Below, one piece after another: positions 17,039 through 24,708 of a DNA stretch of 64,000 nucleotides (its first letter is position 1; each line of letters begins with the position of its first letter). The stretch lies in assembly GCF_002968285.2 (NCBI RefSeq), contig NZ_CP134400.1, positions 186,001-250,000 on the forward strand, written 5' to 3'. The translations under genes were made by a program, and so were the position numbers. This stretch comes from Mycobacterium sp. ITM-2016-00318. Its GTDB lineage: Bacteria > Actinomycetota > Actinomycetes > Mycobacteriales > Mycobacteriaceae. The notes under the pieces were generated by a model. That model saw nothing but the letters and a program-made list of their open reading frames with translations, did not search any database and was not told the origin of the DNA.

Positions 17039-17848
17039 TCAGCCCAGGATCGGCAGGCGACGTTCGGCGGCCAGCTCGTCCAGCGCGCGCTGCATGACGT
17101 GCCGGACGTGGGCGTCGACCTCGTCGATGTCGGGGTCCTCGCCGAACTCGGCGACGATGTCGATGGGCGGCAACACCTCCATGACGATCTTTGCGGGCAG
17201 CGGAATGTTCAGCGGCACCACCAGGCTCAGGCCGAACGGGAAGCCGAACGAGATCGGCACGATCTTGGCGCGGGCCAGCCTCGCGATCGGTCCGAGGCGT
17301 TTGGCCAGCCACGTCCCCCTGGTGAGATACAGCTGGGTTTCCTGTCCGCCGATGCCGACCGTCGGCACGATCGGCACACCCGCGTTGAGTGCGGCCTTCA
17401 CATAGCCGGTGCGGCCGCCGAAATCGATCTTGTTCTCCGACAACGTGGGCCGGTACGAGTCGTAGTCACCGCCGGGAAACACCACGACGAGCCCACCCGA
17501 GCGCAGCGCCGCGTCGGCATTCTCGTGGTTGGCACTTATGTAGCCGATCTTCTTGAAGAAGTCGCCTGTGGGCCCGACCGACAGCATGTCGTGGCTCAGC
17601 GTGTACAGGGGTCGGTCGTAGCCGTGCTTCTCGTAGAAGTCGACCGACAGGATCGGCACGTCCATCGGAAGCATCCCGCCGGAGTGGTTACTCACCAGCA
17701 GCGCGCCGCCGGGTGGCATGTTCTCCAGCCCCCGAACCTCCGATCGGAAGTACCGCTTGAGGAACGGCCGCATCACCCCCATCACACGCTCGGTCAGACC
17801 CGGATCCCACTTTGTGAGCTCCGACGCCTCGATATCAGTGGTGGCCAT
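17039..17848 (-). CDS. Lysophospholipid/diacylglycerol acyltransferase family protein (Rv1428c-like)
   Basis: A 269-aa acyltransferase of the PlsC/DAGAT superfamily, predicted to move acyl groups from acyl-CoA to a glycerol-type acceptor at the membrane. The block I motif is atypical, SNHSGGMLPMD (His-x7-Asp rather than His-x4-Asp), as in the HSGG subgroup. The block III equivalent is VVFPGGDYDSYRP. The first gene of the acyltransferase-fadD12-lipO operon, it starts at ATG 17848. A perfect KstR-type palindrome lies 18 bp upstream, so the operon is a plausible target of sterol or lipid control. It is divergent from echA1. Confidence 0.8.
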   Translation of the reverse strand: MATTDIEASELTKWDPGLTERVMGVMRPFLKRYFRSEVRGLENMPPGGALLVSNHSGGMLPMDVPILSVDFYEKHGYDRPLYTLSHDMLSVGPTGDFFKKIGYISANHENADAALRSGGLVVVFPGGDYDSYRPTLSENKIDFGGRTGYVKAALNAGVPIVPTVGIGGQETQLYLTRGTWLAKRLGPIARLARAKIVPISFGFPFGLSLVVPLNIPLPAKIVMEVLPPIDIVAEFGEDPDIDEVDAHVRHVMQRALDELAAERRLPILG

Positions 17849-17866
17849 GGGGTCCCCTCGCTAAAT

Positions 17867-17880
17867 TAGAACGTGTTCTA
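17867..17880. promoter_or_regulatory. KstR-type operator
   Basis: TAGAACGTGTTCTA is a perfect 14-bp palindrome that fits the published KstR consensus TnnAACnnGTTnnA at every specified position. It lies in the 91-bp divergent gap, 18 bp from the acyltransferase start and 59 bp from echA1. It could control either or both directions. Confidence 0.7.
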
Positions 17881-17939
17881 GTTTTACATAGTACCCAGTC
17901 GGTGTAGCGTGCCAAATTCTCCTCGCTAGCATCACCGGA

Positions 17940-18719
17940 GTGAGCGAAGAAGCCAACAACGAAGAAGTTGTGCTGGTCGAACAGCGCGACCGTATCCTGA
18001 TCATCACCATCAACCGGCCCAATGCCAGGAACGCGGTGAATGCGGCGGTCAGCAGGGGCCTGGCCGACGCCATGGACCGACTCGACGGCGACGAAGGCCT
18101 TTCTGTCGGCATTTTGACCGGTGCGGGCGGCTCGTTCTCGGCTGGCATGGACCTCAAGGCCTTCGCGCGCGGCGAGAACGTCGTGGTCGAGGGCCGGGGC
18201 ATGGGCTTCACCGAACGTCCGCCCGCCAAGCCGCTCATCGCGGCCGTCGAGGGCTACTGCCTGGCGGGCGGATGCGAGCTGGCGCTCGCCACCGACCTGA
18301 TCGTGGCGTCGAAGGAGTCGGCGTTCGGCATCCCCGAGGTCAAGCGCGGGCTGGTGGCAGGCGGTGGCGGTCTGCTGCGGCTGCCCCAGCGCATCCCCTA
18401 TGCCGTCGCCATGGAGCTCGCGCTGACCGGGGAGAACCTCTCGGCGCAGCGAGCGCATGAGCTCGGGTTGGTGAACGAGCTGGCCGAGCCGGGACAGGCG
18501 CTCGATGCCGCGATCGGGCTGGCCGAGCGCATCAGCGGCAACGGCCCGCTCGCAGTGGCCGCCACCAAGCGCATCATCGTCGAAGCGCGCGGCTGGAGCC
18601 CTGAGGAGATGTGGAACAAGCAGACCCAGATCCTGGCGCCGGTCTTCATGTCGAACGACGCCAGGGAGGGTGCGGTGGCCTTCGCCGAGAAGCGGGCGCC
18701 GCAATGGACAGGCACCTGA
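17940..18719 (+). CDS. echA1: Enoyl-CoA hydratase/isomerase family protein (EchA1-like)
   Basis: A 259-aa crotonase-fold enzyme for the hydration step of beta-oxidation. The oxyanion hole segment is FSAGMDLKAF near residues 63-72. Both catalytic Glu positions are filled: GGCELA (first Glu) and IPEVKRGLVAGGGG (second Glu). It is therefore likely an active hydratase. Start is GTG 17940 (VSEEANNEEVV). The position next to the WS/DGAT-lipase cluster matches M. tuberculosis Rv0222. It may be under the KstR-type palindrome upstream. A small uncharacterised gene follows after 37 bp. Confidence 0.88.
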   Translation: MSEEANNEEVVLVEQRDRILIITINRPNARNAVNAAVSRGLADAMDRLDGDEGLSVGILTGAGGSFSAGMDLKAFARGENVVVEGRGMGFTERPPAKPLIAAVEGYCLAGGCELALATDLIVASKESAFGIPEVKRGLVAGGGGLLRLPQRIPYAVAMELALTGENLSAQRAHELGLVNELAEPGQALDAAIGLAERISGNGPLAVAATKRIIVEARGWSPEEMWNKQTQILAPVFMSNDAREGAVAFAEKRAPQWTGT

Positions 18720-18756
18720 TCGTTTTCGGTTCCCCACTGGTGGGCAACCGATAGGC

Positions 18757-19092
18757 ATGGCTCACAGCGACGAACTGCCGATCCCGGACTACGACCAGCT
18801 GGCCCTCCCCGACATCCGACACCGGATCCGGTCCTTGGCGGAGGAACCGCTGCGGCGGCTCTTCGACCACGAAACCGAGCACGGCAACCGGATCCCGGTG
18901 CTGGAAGTGCTGCACGCGCGGCTGAAGGAACTGCACGACGGTGCGGAGCCGTCCGGCGGCGACCAGTCCAACGCACCAGGGGCGGCGCACACGTCCGCCG
19001 GTTCGCCGGTGCAGGAGTCGACGGCCGCAGAGCCGAACACGCCGTTGCGCCACGGTGTCGCGGGCCAGACCCCCTCGCGCGGCAAGCCCTAG
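18757..19092 (+). CDS. Small acidic protein with a conserved N-terminal helical motif
   Basis: A 111-aa soluble protein. Residues 1-65 are well ordered in character (IPDYDQLALPDIRHRIRSL, then LRRLFDHETEHGNRIPVLEVLHARLKEL). The C-terminal 45 residues are low-complexity Ala/Ser/Gly/Pro. The N-terminal part resembles the conserved segment of mycobacterial proteins annotated as lipid-droplet-associated (DUF8129, Rv1109c-like). That is recalled similarity only. ATG 18757 is 37 bp after echA1, so it may be co-transcribed. Function is unknown. Confidence 0.6.
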   Translation: MAHSDELPIPDYDQLALPDIRHRIRSLAEEPLRRLFDHETEHGNRIPVLEVLHARLKELHDGAEPSGGDQSNAPGAAHTSAGSPVQESTAAEPNTPLRHGVAGQTPSRGKP

Positions 19093-19103
19093 AGCCGGTC
19101 AGC

Positions 19104-19154
19104 TGTTGCGTCTTTTGCGGTGCTCGCTCGCACTTCTCCGCAACAAACGCAACA
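19104..19154. promoter_or_regulatory. Long stem-loop directly upstream of nat
   Basis: Two 17-nt arms, 19104-19120 and 19138-19154, pair as TGTTGCGT with ACGCAACA and TTGCGG with CCGCAA, with a small mismatched step between and a 17-nt loop. It ends 9 bp before the nat ATG and starts 11 bp after the previous stop. It could act as a terminator or attenuator or sequester the nat ribosome binding region. Confidence 0.55.
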
Positions 19155-19163
19155 CTCGGTGAC

Positions 19164-20006
19164 ATGACCCCCCACGCCGCCGACATGGCCGACGACACCC
19201 TCGCCGAGTACTTCCGTCGCGTCTCCTACGACGGTTCTGCCGAGCCGACTGCAGACGTGCTGGCGGCCCTGGTCGCCGGGCACAACCGCTCGATCCCGTT
19301 CGAGAACCTCGACCCGCTGATGGGCATACCGGTGATCGACCTGAGCGCCGACGCACTCGTCGACAAGCTGGTGCGGCGCCACCGGGGCGGCTACTGCTTC
19401 GAGCAGAACGGTGTGATGGCACATGTGCTGTCGCGGTTGGGTTTCGGAGTCGACGTGCTCGGCGGGCGGGTGGTGTGGATGAGCGACGGCGGCGAGCTTC
19501 CCGCGCAGACGCACCAGGCGCTCGCGGTTTCGCCGCCAGGGGATGACGGCCGATATCTCGTCGACGTCGGCTTCGGCGGCCAGACCCTGACCTCGCCGAT
19601 CCGTCTCGAGCTCGACATCGTGCAGCAGACCCGCCACGAGCCTTACCGGATCCGCGAGCATGGCGACGGGCTGGTGCTGGAGAGCGAGATCCGTGACAAG
19701 TGGGAGCCGCTCTACCTGTTCAGCACGAGGCCGTTTCCGATGATCGACCGTCAGGTCGGAAGCTGGTATGTGTCAACGTATCCGAAGTCGGGCTTCGTCA
19801 CGGGGCTCTCCGTCGCGCTCATCACCGACGACGCGCGGTGGAACCTGCGCGGACGAAATCTCGCCATCCACGGCAAGGGCGGTAGCGAGCGGATCCGCTT
19901 CGACGCCGCATCCGACGTCGTCAATGCGCTGACCGAACGGTTCGGTATCGACCTCACCGGCCTCGGCGACGTCGAGGCACGTATCAACGAGGTGATGGAC
20001 AGCTGA
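19164..20006 (+). CDS. nat: Arylamine N-acetyltransferase
   Basis: A 280-aa NAT that transfers acetyl or propionyl from CoA to arylamines and hydrazines, including isoniazid. The Cys-His-Asp triad is visible: Cys in RGGYCFEQN (about residue 75), His in PAQTHQALAV (about 115) and Asp in YLVDVGFGG (about 132). Length is typical. In M. tuberculosis nat sits in the sterol-degradation region. Its placement here beside pckG-echA1 region genes is as I recall for M. smegmatis. The 3' end overlaps the convergent fused dehydrogenase by 23 bp. Confidence 0.95.
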   Translation: MTPHAADMADDTLAEYFRRVSYDGSAEPTADVLAALVAGHNRSIPFENLDPLMGIPVIDLSADALVDKLVRRHRGGYCFEQNGVMAHVLSRLGFGVDVLGGRVVWMSDGGELPAQTHQALAVSPPGDDGRYLVDVGFGGQTLTSPIRLELDIVQQTRHEPYRIREHGDGLVLESEIRDKWEPLYLFSTRPFPMIDRQVGSWYVSTYPKSGFVTGLSVALITDDARWNLRGRNLAIHGKGGSERIRFDAASDVVNALTERFGIDLTGLGDVEARINEVMDS

Positions 20007-22194
20007 CGACGACGTCCCACGGGTCGCCGGCTGCAAGCGTCACGCGGCCCAGCCGCCGCGCGTAATGCGCGGTCGTGCCGAAATCGTCGACCCAGCTTCG
20101 TGCCCGCATGGTGGCCAGCCACAACCGGTGCTCACGGGTGACACCGATCGCGCCGTGCAACTGGTGCGCGACAGTGGTGACCGGCTCGACGGCGCGCCCC
20201 ACCGCCACCTTCGCGACGGTCACCGCATAGTCGGTCTGCGGACTGCCGAAACCGTAATCGGCAGCCGCAGCGATCGCCAATGTCGTTGCTGCGCGGGCCC
20301 GTTCGCTCTCGCCCGCCATCGCCGCCAGCGAATGCTGGACGGCCTGGAAGGCGCTCAGCGGCCTGCCGAACTGCCTGCGCTCGCGGGTGTGGGAGACGGT
20401 GAGATCCGCCGCGGCGTCGAATGTGCCGAGGATCTGCACGCAGCGAGCCCATGCTGCGCGGCGGGCGAGCTCGTCGCCGGTCCTCGGGTCCGCCACGGCG
20501 GCGCTGTCCGGGTGGAAGTCGAACGTGAACGTTCCGCGCGGTTCACCCGCGAGATTGTGCCCGTCGACGATGGTCGGCTCGTCGATCGTCGCGACGTAAA
20601 GCCCGTCGGGGGTCCGCGCGGCCAACAGCACCAGGCCCGTGTGCGGCCACGGCACGTCTGCCGCGGTGCCGGTGATGCGGCCGTCGATGGTGTCGGCGTG
20701 GGCCATCGCGATCGTGAGCGGCCCGTCGGCGGGCACGTCGGTTCCCACCTCGGCGGCGAGCCAGGCGGCGAGCATGTCCGTTTCGGCGATCGGCACCGCG
20801 CCTGCGTGCCGGGCCAGACCGGACAACACGATCGCGGCCTCCTTCGGACCAGCCTCCCCGCTGCTGAGCAGCCGGCTCAGGCCGGTCTCCTCGAGATTGC
20901 GCCACAGCGCGTCGTCGAACTGCTCAGGACCGCCGCGACGGCCCAACCGGGCATCGAACGACCGGCGGCCGATCTCGTCGACGAGCTGCGCGAGTTCGTT
21001 CGCCGCGGACGCGCGGAGCTTGAGCGGTTCCAGCGCCCCCATGCCCTTGGCGACCACGCCGCGCAGCACCTCGTTGGTGCCGCCGCGCAACGTGAACAAC
21101 GGCGAATGCAGCCGCGCGGTGGCGAGCAGCCCCCGCAGCCGCTCGGTGTGCGGCGCCCGCGGGTCGAGGCCGTCGATCAGGTCGGCGACGCGCTCCACCG
21201 AGTCCTGCTCGAAGCGGGTGCCCAGGTCCTTCACCAGAGCGGCGCGGCCCCCGGCGTCCTCACCGTCGGACAGGGCGCGGGCCACCGATACCGATAGCTG
21301 CCGCAGTGAGATCATCCGGGCCATCAGATCGCCGAGCTCGGCGGCCGTCCGGTCGTCGACGTCTCCTTCGGCCATTGACAGCACCGCGGAGGATACCAGT
21401 GTCGCGGTGGACAGGATCCGTTCCGGCCCACTGCGTTCGAAGCTCAGCTCGGCGGTGACCTGGTGCCAGCCGTTGCCGATCTCCCCGAGCAGCCCACCCT
21501 CGGGGCCTTCGGCGACGAAGACGTCGTCGAAGGCCACCTCGTTGAAGTGGTGTTCGCCGTTCATCAGCTCGATCGGGCTGATGGTCATTCCGGCGGCGTC
21601 GGTTCCAACGATGAACTGGCTGAAGCCGGCATGGCGATGTTCGGGATCGAGCGGGCTGGTTCGGGCCAGCACGACGATCTGATGCGCGACGTGTGCACCA
21701 CTGGTCCACACCTTGGTGCCGGACAGCCGCCAGCCGCCGTCCGTCGCGACCGCGCGCATCGAGACCGCGGCGAGATCGGAGCCTGCACCGTGCTCGCTCA
21801 TCCCGATCGCCGAATACAGGGTGCCTGCGACGATGCGTGGCAGTAGGCGCCGCTTCTGTTCCTCGCTGCCGTAGGCGAGCAGGGCGGGAGCCACCTGTCG
21901 GTCGGCGATCCAGTGCGCGGCGACGGGTGCGCCGTTGGCCAGCAATTCCTCGGTGACCACGTAGCGGTGCAGGTAGCCGAGGCCATGGCCGCCGTACTCG
22001 GTCGGGATGGTCAGACCGACGAACCCAGCGTCGGCCAGCCGGACGGAGAAGTCCGGATCCCACTTGGCCAGCCAGCAGTCCACCGCTGGTGTCCATCCGT
22101 GCGTGGCGCGATCAGCGGCCAGGAAGCCCCGGATCGACGCACGCAGGGTGGCCAGTTCGCCGTCGTTGGCGCACAGGCCCTCGAATTCAGTCAC
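19984..22194 (-). CDS. Fused double acyl-CoA dehydrogenase (order: catalytic half, then partner half)
   Basis: A 736-aa fusion of two acyl-CoA dehydrogenase modules. The N-terminal half (about 1-390) carries MSEHGAGSD, SGTKVWTSG, the EHHFNEVAFDDV loop and LSFERSGPERI. The first Glu of that last motif fits the isovaleryl-type catalytic base; the alternative site reads RGGTNEV with Gly. The C-terminal half (about 400-736) is partner-like, with QFGRPLSAFQAVQH and QLHGAIGVTREH but no catalytic Glu motif. The halves are in the opposite order to the fusion at 7651-9819. ATG 22194 starts MTEFEGLCAND. It probably desaturates branched or sterol-derived acyl-CoAs. Confidence 0.85.
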   Translation of the reverse strand: MTEFEGLCANDGELATLRASIRGFLAADRATHGWTPAVDCWLAKWDPDFSVRLADAGFVGLTIPTEYGGHGLGYLHRYVVTEELLANGAPVAAHWIADRQVAPALLAYGSEEQKRRLLPRIVAGTLYSAIGMSEHGAGSDLAAVSMRAVATDGGWRLSGTKVWTSGAHVAHQIVVLARTSPLDPEHRHAGFSQFIVGTDAAGMTISPIELMNGEHHFNEVAFDDVFVAEGPEGGLLGEIGNGWHQVTAELSFERSGPERILSTATLVSSAVLSMAEGDVDDRTAAELGDLMARMISLRQLSVSVARALSDGEDAGGRAALVKDLGTRFEQDSVERVADLIDGLDPRAPHTERLRGLLATARLHSPLFTLRGGTNEVLRGVVAKGMGALEPLKLRASAANELAQLVDEIGRRSFDARLGRRGGPEQFDDALWRNLEETGLSRLLSSGEAGPKEAAIVLSGLARHAGAVPIAETDMLAAWLAAEVGTDVPADGPLTIAMAHADTIDGRITGTAADVPWPHTGLVLLAARTPDGLYVATIDEPTIVDGHNLAGEPRGTFTFDFHPDSAAVADPRTGDELARRAAWARCVQILGTFDAAADLTVSHTRERRQFGRPLSAFQAVQHSLAAMAGESERARAATTLAIAAAADYGFGSPQTDYAVTVAKVAVGRAVEPVTTVAHQLHGAIGVTREHRLWLATMRARSWVDDFGTTAHYARRLGRVTLAAGDPWDVVVSCPSPR

Positions 22195-22278
22195 CGAGTC
22201 GCGAGTCTATCCAGGCGCGGCGCAGCGGGATGCAGCAGAAATTGTCATGCCCAACACGGCAACGGCGGACCATACTCG

Positions 22279-23202
22279 GTGAGCGTGACAGACCCTGCCG
22301 GTCGCGACCGCCTTCGCGAACTGCTCGACGCGGTCGTCGACGCCGACAACAGCGCTGTCGGGGAGATGGCCCGCAGCAGCTTCGCGTCGGAATTCCACTT
22401 CTCGCGTGAGGTTCGCAGGCTGACCGGCGAGTCGCCCGCGGCCTTGCGGCGGCGCATCATGCTCGAGCGCGCGGCGTGGCGACTGCACGGCGGGGAGCGG
22501 GTGGCGAGGGTGGCCGCCGACGAAGGCTGGTCGTCGTCGGAGGTGTTCTCCAGGGCGTTTCGCCGCACGTACGGGGTGCCACCGTCGCGGGCCGCCGACA
22601 TCGAGTTCCGGCTGCCCGCACCCAACGGCCTGCACTTCCATCCACCCCAGTCGCTGTGGCTCGACAGTGACGGCGACACGAAGGAGCCCGACATCTCGCA
22701 GCTGATGGTGAGGCATGACATCGCCGACACGGCCTATCTGATCGCCAAGGCGTCTGAACTGACGAAAGATCAGTGGTTACAGGACATCTCGCCGGGCCAG
22801 GTCATCCTCGACTGGGACGGTCCGGAGCCGAGCGTCGGCGCGGTGCTCGGCGCCACGGTCTGGACGAAGGAGGTCTGGTTGGCCACCATCGAGGGCCGTG
22901 ACTTCCCGAGTCGGGAATCCACGCAACCGGATTCGACGACGGCGGCGCAACTGGCCGTCCATCATGAAGACCTCGGAACCCGTTGGGGCGCGATGGTATC
23001 CGAGTACACCGCCGAGGGCAGGCTCGGTGACACCATCATCGACGCGCTGTGTGATCCACCTGAGTCGTTTCAGCTCTACGGCATCGTCGCGCACGTGTTG
23101 ACGTATTCCGCGCACCGCAGACAACTGGCCCGCGCCATGCTCGCGCGGCACGGCGTGGAAACCCGAAACGGTGACCCGCTCGACTGGATGAGAGGCAACT
23201 GA
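22279..23202 (+). CDS. AraC-type regulator with DinB-like C-terminal domain
   Basis: A 307-aa protein. The AraC-type double helix-turn-helix is at the N-terminus (about residues 10-110; FASEFHFSREVRRLTGESPAALRRR region, then VARVAADEGWSSSEVFSRAFRR), the reverse of the usual order. The C-terminal part (about 150-307) looks like a DinB four-helix bundle, with conserved His in HHEDLGTRWG and VAHVLTYSAHRRQLA. DinB folds bind metal and thiols in some families, so this half may sense a ligand. Start is GTG 22279 (VSVTDPAG). The DHFR-like gene follows after 1 bp, an obvious operon partner. Confidence 0.8.
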   Translation: MSVTDPAGRDRLRELLDAVVDADNSAVGEMARSSFASEFHFSREVRRLTGESPAALRRRIMLERAAWRLHGGERVARVAADEGWSSSEVFSRAFRRTYGVPPSRAADIEFRLPAPNGLHFHPPQSLWLDSDGDTKEPDISQLMVRHDIADTAYLIAKASELTKDQWLQDISPGQVILDWDGPEPSVGAVLGATVWTKEVWLATIEGRDFPSRESTQPDSTTAAQLAVHHEDLGTRWGAMVSEYTAEGRLGDTIIDALCDPPESFQLYGIVAHVLTYSAHRRQLARAMLARHGVETRNGDPLDWMRGN

Positions 23203-23203
23203 C

Positions 23204-23722
23204 ATGGCGACGGTCTACTACACGGCATCGAGCATCGACGGCTACATCGTCGACGACCGAAACAGCTTGCACTGGTTGCTGTCCCGCAACATCGACGCCG
23301 ACGGCCCGTTCGGCTACCGTGCGTTCGAGGATTCGGTCGGCGCGGTGGTGATGGGTGCGACGACATACGAGTGGATTCTCGCCAACGACTCCGAATGGCA
23401 TTACAAGCAACCGACGTGGGTGCTGACGCACCGCTCGGACATCGTGCGGGCAGGTGATTCGGTCACGGCCTACCAGGGCGACGTGACCGCGTTGCACCCC
23501 TTGCTGGTGCAGGCGGCGGGCTACCAGGACGTCTGGGTGGTGGGTGGCGGAGAAACCACTGCGCAGTTCGCGAACGCCGGGTTGATCGACGAGATGATCG
23601 TCAGCTATGCGCCGTGCACGCTCGGCACGGGCGGGCGGCTGCTGCCGCTGCACACCGAATGGCAGCTGATCGAATCGGGCGTCAACGGCGATTTCGTCTG
23701 TGCCCGTTGGCGAAGGGGTTAG
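23204..23722 (+). CDS. Dihydrofolate reductase-family (RibD C-terminal-like) protein
   Basis: A 172-aa single-domain protein of the RibD_C/DHFR-like fold. It has SSIDGYIVDDR near the start, GAVVMGATTYEW (NADPH-binding strand-turn) near 45-57, WVVGGGETTAQFANAGLIDEM near 107-128, and a GTGGRLLP loop. Such proteins are NADPH-dependent reductases, mostly of unknown substrate. It is coupled to the AraC/DinB-like regulator (1-bp gap), which suggests regulated expression. The last 4 bp overlap the convergent TetR gene. Confidence 0.8.
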   Translation: MATVYYTASSIDGYIVDDRNSLHWLLSRNIDADGPFGYRAFEDSVGAVVMGATTYEWILANDSEWHYKQPTWVLTHRSDIVRAGDSVTAYQGDVTALHPLLVQAAGYQDVWVVGGGETTAQFANAGLIDEMIVSYAPCTLGTGGRLLPLHTEWQLIESGVNGDFVCARWRRG

Positions 23723-24342
23723 CGATCGACGGTCGGCAGGCCGTTGCGACGAACGAATTCCCGTGACTTGATCAGGAATTCCATCTGGCTCGCCACCTGA
23801 CGCAGCGGCTCGGCGTTGCGGATGGAGCGGCACAACACCACGGCGCCCTCCAGTGAGGCGATGCAGGTGACGGCGAGCGATTCGGCCTCGGCGGCATCGA
23901 AGTCGTCGGCGACGAAAGCACGGGTGAGCGCGTCGCGCCAGCGGCCGAAGATAGTGCTGGCGATGCGGGCCAACCCGGCCTCGTCGCTTGCGCAGCCGAT
24001 CGCCGCGGCGACGACGGGGCAGCCTGCGCCGAAATCACTCTCCTGCAGCGTGCGCTCCCAGAACGCGGTGAAGCCGCGGACGAGGGACAGCGCGCCTTTC
24101 TCGGCGGCGGCGTCGATGCTGTCGGCGATCGCGTCCCCGGCCCACACCAATGCCTCGGCAAGGATCTGGTTGCGGCCCTCGGGAAAGTGGTAGTACACGG
24201 AGCCGCGTGGTGCGCCGCTGCGCGCGAGCACTTCGTCGATGGTCACGCCCGCGGCGCCGCGCTCGCGCATCACCTCGGCGGCTGCGATCAGCATCTTGCT
24301 GCGCGTCGAACCCCGTTTGGTTCGAGATCTGGTGGCCTGCAC
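23719..24342 (-). CDS. TetR-family repressor (LmrA/YxaF-like)
   Basis: A 207-aa regulator. The N-terminal HTH spans about residues 12-60 (MLIAAAEVMRERGAAGVTIDEVL, then GAPRGSVYYHFPEGRNQIL). The PxGSVYYHFP pattern and Cys-containing C-terminal domain (FGAGCPVVAAA) are typical of the LmrA/YxaF branch. GTG 24342 follows a 46-residue ORF by 15 bp, so the two are probably co-transcribed. A palindrome at 24546-24559 is the likely operator. Divergent neighbours are echA-fadE-maoC, so it probably represses a lipid beta-oxidation cassette. That is inference from position. Confidence 0.85.
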   Translation of the reverse strand: MQATRSRTKRGSTRSKMLIAAAEVMRERGAAGVTIDEVLARSGAPRGSVYYHFPEGRNQILAEALVWAGDAIADSIDAAAEKGALSLVRGFTAFWERTLQESDFGAGCPVVAAAIGCASDEAGLARIASTIFGRWRDALTRAFVADDFDAAEAESLAVTCIASLEGAVVLCRSIRNAEPLRQVASQMEFLIKSREFVRRNGLPTVDR

Positions 24343-24357
24343 TGTCTGGTGGGCCCT

Positions 24358-24498
24358 CTACGCAGCCTGCTCGTTGCGCAGCTGCGCTGGACGCCATCCC
24401 GCAGTGCGGGTGGCCAGACGGTAGAGCGGTCGCCGGCGGTCGAACACACGATGGGTGAACCTGCGGCCGACGAAGTTGATCTCGATGACCCACATCAT
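24358..24498 (-). CDS. Small basic ORF (46 aa) upstream of the TetR gene
   Basis: A short ORF opening MMWVIEINFVGRRFTHR and ending LRNEQAA. It has about nine Arg residues and no Cys or signal peptide. GGAGGAGG on the minus strand lies 3 nt before the first ATG and 6 nt before the second (24495), so the second may be used. This is one of the strongest Shine-Dalgarno sequences in the window. Its stop is 15 bp before the TetR start, suggesting an operon. I do not recognise the product; it may be a leader peptide, a partner of the regulator or a small membrane-surface protein. Confidence 0.6.
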   Translation of the reverse strand: MMWVIEINFVGRRFTHRVFDRRRPLYRLATRTAGWRPAQLRNEQAA

Positions 24499-24545
24499 GT
24501 GCCTCCTCCTGGTGAGCGGCGCCGTTGCCGCCTCCCCGAATTATG

Positions 24546-24559
24546 TCTATGAGCATAGA
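24546..24559. promoter_or_regulatory. Candidate TetR operator
   Basis: TCTATG-AG-CATAGA, a perfect inverted repeat with 6-bp arms and a 2-nt spacer. It is 48 bp upstream of the small ORF-TetR transcript and in the divergent gap to the echA-like gene. Size and location fit autoregulation by the adjacent TetR protein. Confidence 0.55.
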
Positions 24560-24669
24560 AACGATCAGACACGTGTGCAATTCCCAAACCGCGATCGCAC
24601 CGCGGTGAACTGGGTAAACGCACGTTAAACAGCTGCTGAGTCGCAGGTCAGGGGTTCGAGGCGGACTGA

Positions 24670-24694
24670 GCAATATTATGGTGTATTGCATAAT
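24670..24694. promoter_or_regulatory. Two interleaved inverted repeats upstream of the echA-like gene
   Basis: GCAATA/TATTGC (24670-24689) and ATTATG/CATAAT (24675-24694), each with 6-bp arms and 8-nt spacers, overlap in one AT-rich patch 15 bp before the predicted start. The arrangement suggests a regulator site at the promoter of the beta-oxidation cassette. Confidence 0.45.
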
Positions 24695-24708
24695 CCTGCC
24701 GAAAGCGG

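Noticed and set aside
24640..24680. tRNA-like GGTTCGAGG sequence
   Set aside because: The T-arm stem does not pair and there is no acceptor stem, anticodon arm or CCA context.
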